Shown here piece by piece: positions 58,744-64,000 of a DNA stretch of 64,000 nt. Position 1 is the first letter of the stretch. Each line of letters starts with the position of its first letter. Both the position numbers and the translations under genes were made by a program. The notes under the pieces are model-generated. The model was not told where the DNA came from. It worked only from the letters and a program-made list of their open reading frames with translations, and made no database searches. Origin of the DNA: Larix kaempferi (lineage: Eukaryota > Streptophyta > Pinopsida > Pinales > Pinaceae); NCBI GenBank assembly GCA_027924585.1, contig BSBM01001436.1:248001-312000 (forward strand), written 5' to 3'.

Positions 58744-58797
58744 TCCCTGAATTATTTTCCTCATGAATATCAGACCACATCAGGGGCCAATATCATG

Positions 58798-58808
58798 CTC
58801 TGATATCA
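58798..58808 (-). other. X3 primer-binding site, one mismatch
   Basis: The minus strand reads TGATATCAGAG, the initiator-Met site with one change, one base from the LTR end at 58810. Confidence 0.78.
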
Positions 58809-58809
58809 C

Positions 58810-59334
58810 TGTAATGTACCATTTTTGAATTTTATTAAAATGGTGAATTTTTCAACTTTGGCCACTAGTTTGACCTTTGACTAGTCTTGGGTTCTTGACC
58901 TCCAAATGGCTCCAAATGCTCCCAAATTGTTGCATATGGTGTATGAATGGTTTTAGTACATAAATATTAGGTTAATGGATTATTTAAAAACATCAATAAG
59001 CTTCTACAACTCTCCTTTAAGTTCTGGACAAAGTAGGGAGTTTGACTAGCAATTTCTCTTTGACTAGTATTGGTCTCTTGGTCTCCAAATGACTCCAAAT
59101 GCTTGTATAATGTGTCTGAAGGTATTCGAGAGGTATTAATACATATAAAAGAGGATTATGGACGCTTAAAACCCCTTAAAACATTTCTGCAACATTCATT
59201 TACAATCTGGGCAAAGTAGGGAATATTACTAGTAAATTCAAGCTTCACATCCCCCAAGGGTAGTGGAAAAAGATGGCTTCCCAAATGCTGTTAAACCCTT
59301 CCAAATTTATGAAAAAAGGTATGGTACTGATAAG
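58810..59334 (-). repeat. X3 5' LTR, 3' part, cut by element S
   Basis: It begins TGTAATGTACC and aligns with 20279-20785 and 24993-25495. It stops after GGTACTGATAA, where S starts. The rest of this LTR should lie beyond S and B, outside the window. Confidence 0.85.
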
Positions 59335-59671
59335 TGTTTTTGGAGGGGCCTAGTTTGGCCTGTCGACTAGGCCCTCCACCCGACCATTTGAAGTATATGT
59401 CGACAAGTCGCGTCGACTAGCATAGGTCGAGTCGGTTGGTTAGACTGACAGACGGTTATGTAACTGTATTGGAAGACATATATATATATATAGGCTGTTG
59501 AGCTGGTGTACTATTTAGATTGGTTCTATGTTGTATTTTTCTCTTGTTGGTTAATACAAAGGCTTGTGCTTCTCTCTACTTGTCTCGTCTCTTGTATCTG
59601 TATAATTATGCATGCATGCTTATAATATATAATGTATCTCTGGTAACCACGTGACCCTTGGGACTACAACA
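59335..59671 (+). repeat. S 5' LTR (337 bp)
   Basis: It starts TGTTTTTGGAG and ends GGGACTACAACA. A TATATATATATAT run lies at about 59482-59495. Only one copy is in the window, so the limits rest on the junction with X at 59334 and on the adjacent primer-type site. Confidence 0.55.
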
Positions 59672-59673
59672 TA

Positions 59674-59686
59674 TGGTTCTGTTTCC
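59674..59686 (+). other. S primer-binding site, same type as V
   Basis: TGGTTCTGTTTCC after a 2-base spacer. Its first ten bases equal those of the V site. The tRNA is not identified. Confidence 0.5.
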
Positions 59687-59718
59687 TGTTGATGCATTAA
59701 GAAATAGCATCATGACAA

Positions 59719-60220
59719 ATGATTTTAGAGAAGGAGATTAAGGATTGGTGGGAGAAGAAAATCACGAATTATCTGCAAAATTATGCACGACGAAACAAGC
59801 TAACGATTATCCAAGCAAGGGAGCGATTCTTCTCCGAGACCCAAGAGAAATTCATAAGGTCCGTGCCGACCGCCTTGAAGAAGCTTCTGGATGAAAAGAC
59901 CAGTTGATGAAGCAGAGAGGAAGCTATTGTCGAAGTTGATCAATGGAGGACGAATGAATCTGTCCGAGTGGTGTGAAAAGATTGCGGATGACTTATGTGA
60001 AGAGCAAGCGATTGAAGACAGTGTGCGCAACGCCTTTGTCGATCAAAAACTTGAACAATAAGGCGTTGAGCAATTTTTGATCGACAAAGGCGTTGCACAC
60101 ATTGTCGAGACACGACTGTTGCTGCTCCTACCCCTTCCAAACTCTAATTGGGAGGATAAAGAACGACAGTGGGAAAGATTTGTAAAGGAGCGCAAATCGG
60201 AATTATATTTTAAAAAATGA
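59719..60220 (+). pseudogene. S unknown ORF, one frameshift and one stop
   Basis: It starts at ATG 59719 (MILEKEIKDWWEKKITNYLQ). A shift of frame near 59895-59907 leads into RPVDEAERKLLSKLING and SEWCEKIADDLCEEQ. A TAA follows at 60058, and the same frame continues to the natural TGA at 60218 (WEDKERQWERFVKERKSELY). It is charged, helix-rich and Lys/Glu-heavy. I do not recognise it. It lies where gag would start in an LTR element. The hairpin at 60021-60100 is part of this frame. Confidence 0.45.
60021..60100. repeat. Near-perfect inverted repeat (hairpin)
   Basis: The left arm 60021-60049 and right arm 60074-60100 are inverted copies over 27 base pairs, with one 2-base bulge in the left arm (GTGTGCGCAACG against CGTTGCACAC). 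The loop is 24 bases. Confidence 0.95.
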
Positions 60221-61062
60221 CGGTCTATACTTCCCCAGTGATCTAGAAAACTTTGGGTCATCATTGGTGGGGTGGAGAAGCATGTTCCGATGTACTGACT
60301 TTGATGAAAAATGACATATGACAAGGCGACATGACCAACAGTGGACGTAAATCCGACAAAGAAAGACTTATGAGTCATAAAAGCACTCCGGATGTTTGTG
60401 CTAGAAATTGTACCTAGACTACAAAGGTACAAGCTAGGACAATCTCAATAAAAAATGAAGGAAAATGAATTGGTTTTTTTTGTGATTTTGGTTTAAAGGT
60501 TTCATTCATAAGAAGAGAATATTTTAATCATCAAGCAAATGCAAACACTGAATCATAAAGCAATCTTAAAGAACTGAAACTCAAGGATATAAAACACATA
60601 GATAAACCATAAGCATCATAAAAAAGGAACTGGCTCTGTCCACAAATTTATAACCATTCACATGCATATAACCTTAATCAAGAAATGAAATTATAAATAG
60701 GGTAGTCAAACAGACCATAAACACAACCAGTGAAAAGAGTCAATAAGTGGCTTATATATCTAATCAAATCAAAATTCAGTCTTCAAAATAGAACTTACAT
60801 GAGAATATATAGCATCAATTTGAGTATACAACAGTGTATCAGCCCTATAGCCCTCCTCGAACAAAATACCAACCCCCTTAGTGTATTTGTTCTTCCTTTT
60901 ATCATTACCAAAATGGAGTAGTTCCATAACTAGTTTTAGGTCAAGCTTCGAAACAGTTACAAAAAGTAGTTATACACTAACTTTCGAATGTAAATTACTA
61001 TTAACAACTATGCATAAGATGACTAAAACAAAATACATGGACATATGTGCACTAGGTGGCAT

Positions 61063-62557
61063 TTATAACTGCTTAGCAGCTTCTGCTAACATTGCTATTC
61101 CTTCCAATGCTTGAGATTTTGTATCATGTCGAGAGTGCTCTGCCTCCATGCTTTGAACCTTGTTCTGATCTCAATGGGATATCCAATTTCTTAAAAATCA
61201 AGTCTTCTTCCTGCCTATTTATCTCTGTTGCATCTGAAAATGAAGCCATTGAAGTCATTCCATGTTCAACACTAGGAATAATTTCCTTTTCTGCAACTTC
61301 TTCACATACTTTATATGATTCTGGTATCATTACATGATCCTCCTCTATACTTGTTTGAACCTGTTGTAGCTTCAACTCCTCTTGGCTATTTCTATCTTCT
61401 TCACTTGAAGAATCCTGAATGATGGTCACCTTCTACTTCTCTAGCTTAGGATTCAAAATCCTCCTCATGTTCAGTCTAAGTTTATTGGTGGCTCTAGTCT
61501 TAGGTAGCCATTTTGGCTTTTCAAGCTCTGCCAGAGATTTCACATCAGCACTAAAATCTGGAACATAGAATATCTTCTCCTTGGTATTTACAACAGGAGA
61601 AATTAGGGTTAAGTTTTCTTCTTTACAATCATAACTATGCTTTGCATCCATTGAACTATCATCTTTTTCTGAATTTGAATCAGCTACCTTTTCCACTGTT
61701 TCATCTTCAAGAATGCTTTCATGCTCATCTCCAATCATGTTTTCTTGCTCTGCACCATCAGGGTTTTTAAACTCTCCGTGTACATTATCATTCTACAAAC
61801 TATCTTGTACTATGTCTCCAGCTACATCCCTTTTGAATTTCTTAACAAAACTAGATTGTTTGTTGGGTAGAGGTTTTCTTTCATGCTCTCCTTGCTCAAT
61901 TACAAACCCTGACCAAAACAAAAAATGGTACCATCTTCAATTATCCTTCTACAGGACTGTCAAAATAATCAATATAATCAAACCATGATGAAATAGTGAT
62001 TGGATTGTATGATCAACGTGACCTTTAACCCTATCTGATATCTTTTGCAGACTTTTGAGAAGGAAGAACGGTAAACTCATCTTAGACTGTTGATTTAAGT
62101 GCAACAAAAACCTAATATGGTACTTGAATACTGATGCAAACTTGCCTTCACATGTAATATAGCTCTGCACAATTCCAATAACCTCCTTCCACTCCGGTTT
62201 GAAGTTCTTTAAATGAACCCCTTTGCTACAGTCCAGGGATTCACAACCTGGTAGCAGAAACATACGTGGGTCAAAGTCAAAAGGAGTTTTCTTAAACCAT
62301 AATTCTTCCTCCATGGGCGCACCGGTAGCTTCAGCAATCAAACCCTTTGTTAATTCAAACTTCAAAGTCTCAAAACTAACTGTGCAATTGAAAAGGTTAT
62401 GGGAAAAAGCATGGGTTACATCAACATTGAAACCTGCAATTCTTTCAAAAAAGTCGAACCATCCAACTGCCTTAAACAGTGCTGCACACTCAGGAAAATT
62501 CACTACCTAGGTAGTATCTGTTAGCTCAAACCAACTCAGCTTACCACTCTTACCCAT
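61063..62557 (-). pseudogene. Sense accessory ORF of element B
   Basis: It starts at ATG 62557 (MGKSGKLSWFELTDTT), has TAG at 62507, and continues to 61949 with FDFFERIAGFNVDVTHAFSH, LTKGLIAEATGAPMEEELWF and FKPEWKEVIGIVQSYITCEG. KYHIRFLLHLN, MSLPFFLLKSLQKISDRVKG and SLFHHGLI follow. Beyond a break the frame resumes (61900-61124) as an acidic, low-complexity C-terminal half, and it ends near 61063 (EGIAMLAEAAKQL) after one more shift. I recognise the N-terminal half as the type of extra ORF found downstream of pol in some plant Ty3 elements, but know no function. The pattern is by eye only. Four to five lesions mark it as decayed. Confidence 0.6.
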
Positions 62558-63141
62558 AACTTTTGCAGTTAATCACCGACTGGCTTCTTGGAACTAAACA
62601 TAATTAAAAATATTAGCAAATCTCAAGATACGTGGCTTCAAAATTACGAATTCATGGTTTGCTCTGTTCTCATCTCTTTTTATGACGAATCATCATGGGC
62701 TTTGACAGATGTTATCATATATGGAACAGCTGCCTCGAGGTCTCCGAACATCATAAGATTTAATGTGCCAACACTTACCATGAATCAACCATGATCTTCC
62801 ATTATTTCGGATTCCAGCAGCGCCTTAGTGCATGCAGTTTAATTACCACGCTGCGGGAATGTATCTATATGAATTTTTTGGCAAACAAGCTCAACATAAA
62901 GGTTAAACTTTAATCATAGGAGTTAGGGAAAACTTTAAATAAGTATTTTGAAGACTATAAAATGAAATGAAATATTTTAATAATCCACTATGTATAGAGG
63001 TAAAATAAAATAACATTCATAACATAAAAAATGAAAAGAAAATCAAAACTATTCAATTTAAAATAAAATAAAATAGAAGTAGAAAGGAATGAAAAATTGA
63101 GAAAAAATCAAATAGGGACTAGGTACAATTCCAGTCCTAAC
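62558..63141 (-). other. Element B region between pol and accessory ORF
   Basis: AT-rich sequence without a gene. It may hold a promoter for the accessory ORF. The first about 150 bases align with 16563-16720 of element A. Confidence 0.5.
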
Positions 63142-63319
63142 ATCTAGCTCCAGCTGGTGGATGAAAGCCTCCTTGTGAGGTTTCAAGATCATGTAGACTA
63201 GTGCCTTTTGCAATCAAAACTGAAACTTCCCTATTATTCTGCAAACTTCCATTGGGAAATTGGTGTCTTTATTCAACTTATTTCACACCGATATATACAA
63301 TGAGTGAAAACCTTCTTAC

Positions 63320-64000
63320 CTTTAGTGACTGTAAAAATGCTTAAGGAATCGTCCATTTACTGGATTGGATAATTCTTCACCTTCCAAACTCTGCAGTACA
63401 AAGGTATTATTCTCCAAAATTTTAGAAATTATGAAAGGACCCAGCCATAAATCATCAAACTTGCCATGATGACCTCTCTAATCTTTCCTAGCATCCCACC
63501 TGAGCACCATGTCTCCAAGAGAAAAGGTATCTTCTTTAACCTTCCTATCAAATTTCTCTTTGATCTTCTTTATGTAATCCTGTGCTCTTTCTGTTAAAGC
63601 CTCTCGTTCCTGCTGAAGTTCAATCAATGAGAAGATTCTTCTCTGAATACCATTTGGTTCTTCCTGACTGTCTTGAAAAAAATTCATTACTGGAATTCCT
63701 AATTGAATGGGAAAAAACAGTATCAATACCATACACCAATTGAAAGGGATACAAACCTATTGTTTTTTTAGTAGTTATCCGATCTTCCCACAAAACATAC
63801 TTCAACATTGAATCCCAAGATCTCTCGTTCTGACTTAACAGCTTCTTGATACTCTGGATGATGTTCTTGTTGGTTGATTCTACCAACCCATTCCCCTAGG
63901 GGTAATATGTAGTGGAACATTTCAAGATAATTCAATTCTCCTCACAAAAATTAACCATGGCTTTGGACTTAAAGGCTTGAGCATTATCAGTCAACAACTT
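63320..64000 (-). pseudogene. Element B integrase, C-terminal half, broken
   Basis: The minus strand enters at LLTDN (second catalytic Asp, at the window edge). A TAG at 63896-63898 stands in the YYP-x-GNG block. Then come GLVESTNKNIIQSIKKLL with the catalytic Glu retained, SMLKYVLWEDRITTKKTIG and PFQLVYGID, with a frameshift near 63730. The tail has IQRRIFSLIELQQERE, FDRKVKEDTFSLGDMVL and PVNGRFLKHF. It lacks a chromodomain, and it is more complete than the matching part of A. Confidence 0.86.

Larger units (their letters stand above)
18690..59334 (-). mobile_element. Element X tandem array (gag-only LTR elements)
   Basis: Three internal domains (X1, X2, X3) and three LTR segments of one family lie head to tail on the minus strand, interrupted by A, W, V and S. 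Each internal domain is preceded by an LTR ending GGGACATTACA and an initiator-Met primer site. X1 and X2 share the LTR 20279-22112, and X2 and X3 share the LTR 24993-26810. Each internal domain has one long gag-like frame and no protease, RT or integrase, so the family is non-autonomous. The right-hand LTR is cut at 59334 by S, and X1 is cut at 18690 by A. Confidence 0.85.
59335..60392 (+). mobile_element. Element S: short-LTR element, 5' part
   Basis: A TG..CA sequence of 337 bases with a TATA-like run is followed by a primer-type site and a frame of about 165 codons, then about 170 bases of unremarkable sequence before B begins. No gag, RT or integrase motif is visible. The 3' LTR is not in the window; B most likely interrupts it. 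Its class is unclear: it could be a small non-autonomous element or the 5' end of a larger one. Confidence 0.6.
60393..63142 (-). repeat. Element B terminal unit, candidate 3' LTR with an ORF inside
   Basis: On the minus strand the unit starts TGTTAGGACTGGAATTG (63142) and ends GTACAATTTCTAGCACAAACA-like sequence at 60393. The reverse complement of the end and the start share GAATTGTACCTAG. An alternative LTR start is about 60871, next to a TAAGGGGG purine run (60873-60880). That gives 479 bp, close to the 467 bp of the matching alternative in A. In that case the accessory ORF lies between pol and LTR. Confidence 0.6.
60393..64000 (-). mobile_element. Element B: Tat-like Ty3 element, 3' part, relative of A
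   Basis: Integrase enters from the right edge on the minus strand and is followed by a terminal unit that ends at 60393 (minus-strand TAGCACAAACA). Integrase and both ends of the terminal unit align with element A. Between them B carries a sense-strand accessory ORF that A lacks. It is inserted in S; the 5' part and other LTR are beyond the window. Confidence 0.82.

Noticed and set aside
59335-59671. S LTR as a solo LTR
   Set aside because: A primer-type site and an ORF follow directly, so it is better read as the 5' LTR of an element that B interrupts.

Overview
This window reads as intergenic heterochromatin from a land plant with a large, repeat-rich genome. Tat-lineage and chromovirus Ty3 (gypsy) elements, methionine-initiator-tRNA primer sites and long AT-rich LTRs point to a seed plant. 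The species cannot be named from this sequence; a conifer or a large angiosperm genome would both fit. I found no convincing host gene, tRNA, rRNA or CRISPR. Almost every base can be assigned to nested LTR retrotransposons, nearly all decayed. || Bottom layer (minus strand): a tandem array of a gag-only LTR element, here called X. It runs X3 5' LTR (59334-58810), X3 internal (53554-50868), LTR (26810-24993), X2 internal (24992-22113), LTR (22112-20279), X1 internal (20278-18690). Neighbouring internals share one LTR, as unequal recombination would leave them. || Insertions into X: (1) element A, plus strand, Tat-like, ending at 18689; (2) element W, minus strand, a large Tat-like element (26811 to about 50867), with an antisense accessory ORF and several minisatellites; (3) element V, minus strand (53620-58738), intact LTRs and target duplication, one gag-like ORF and no pol; (4) element S, plus strand, from 59335, with a short LTR and an unknown ORF carrying a long hairpin. 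|| Insertions into those: E2, a deleted chromovirus, sits inside A. E1, a chromodomain-bearing Tekay-like element with 4.3-kb LTRs, sits inside the 5' leader of E2. Y, a 9.05-kb LARD-like element with no coding capacity, sits in the 3' region of W, with equal-length LTRs and a perfect 5-bp duplication. B, a minus-strand relative of A, sits in S and runs off the right edge. || How the parts relate: E1, A, B and W once carried gag, protease, reverse transcriptase, RNase H and integrase and could have moved themselves. X, V, Y and E2 lack most or all of pol and would depend on enzymes from relatives. The points most worth a second look are the X array with its frame-preserved ORF of about 760 codons, the accessory ORFs of W (antisense) and B (sense), the non-coding Y element, zinc knuckles between protease and RT in W, and the hairpin in S.
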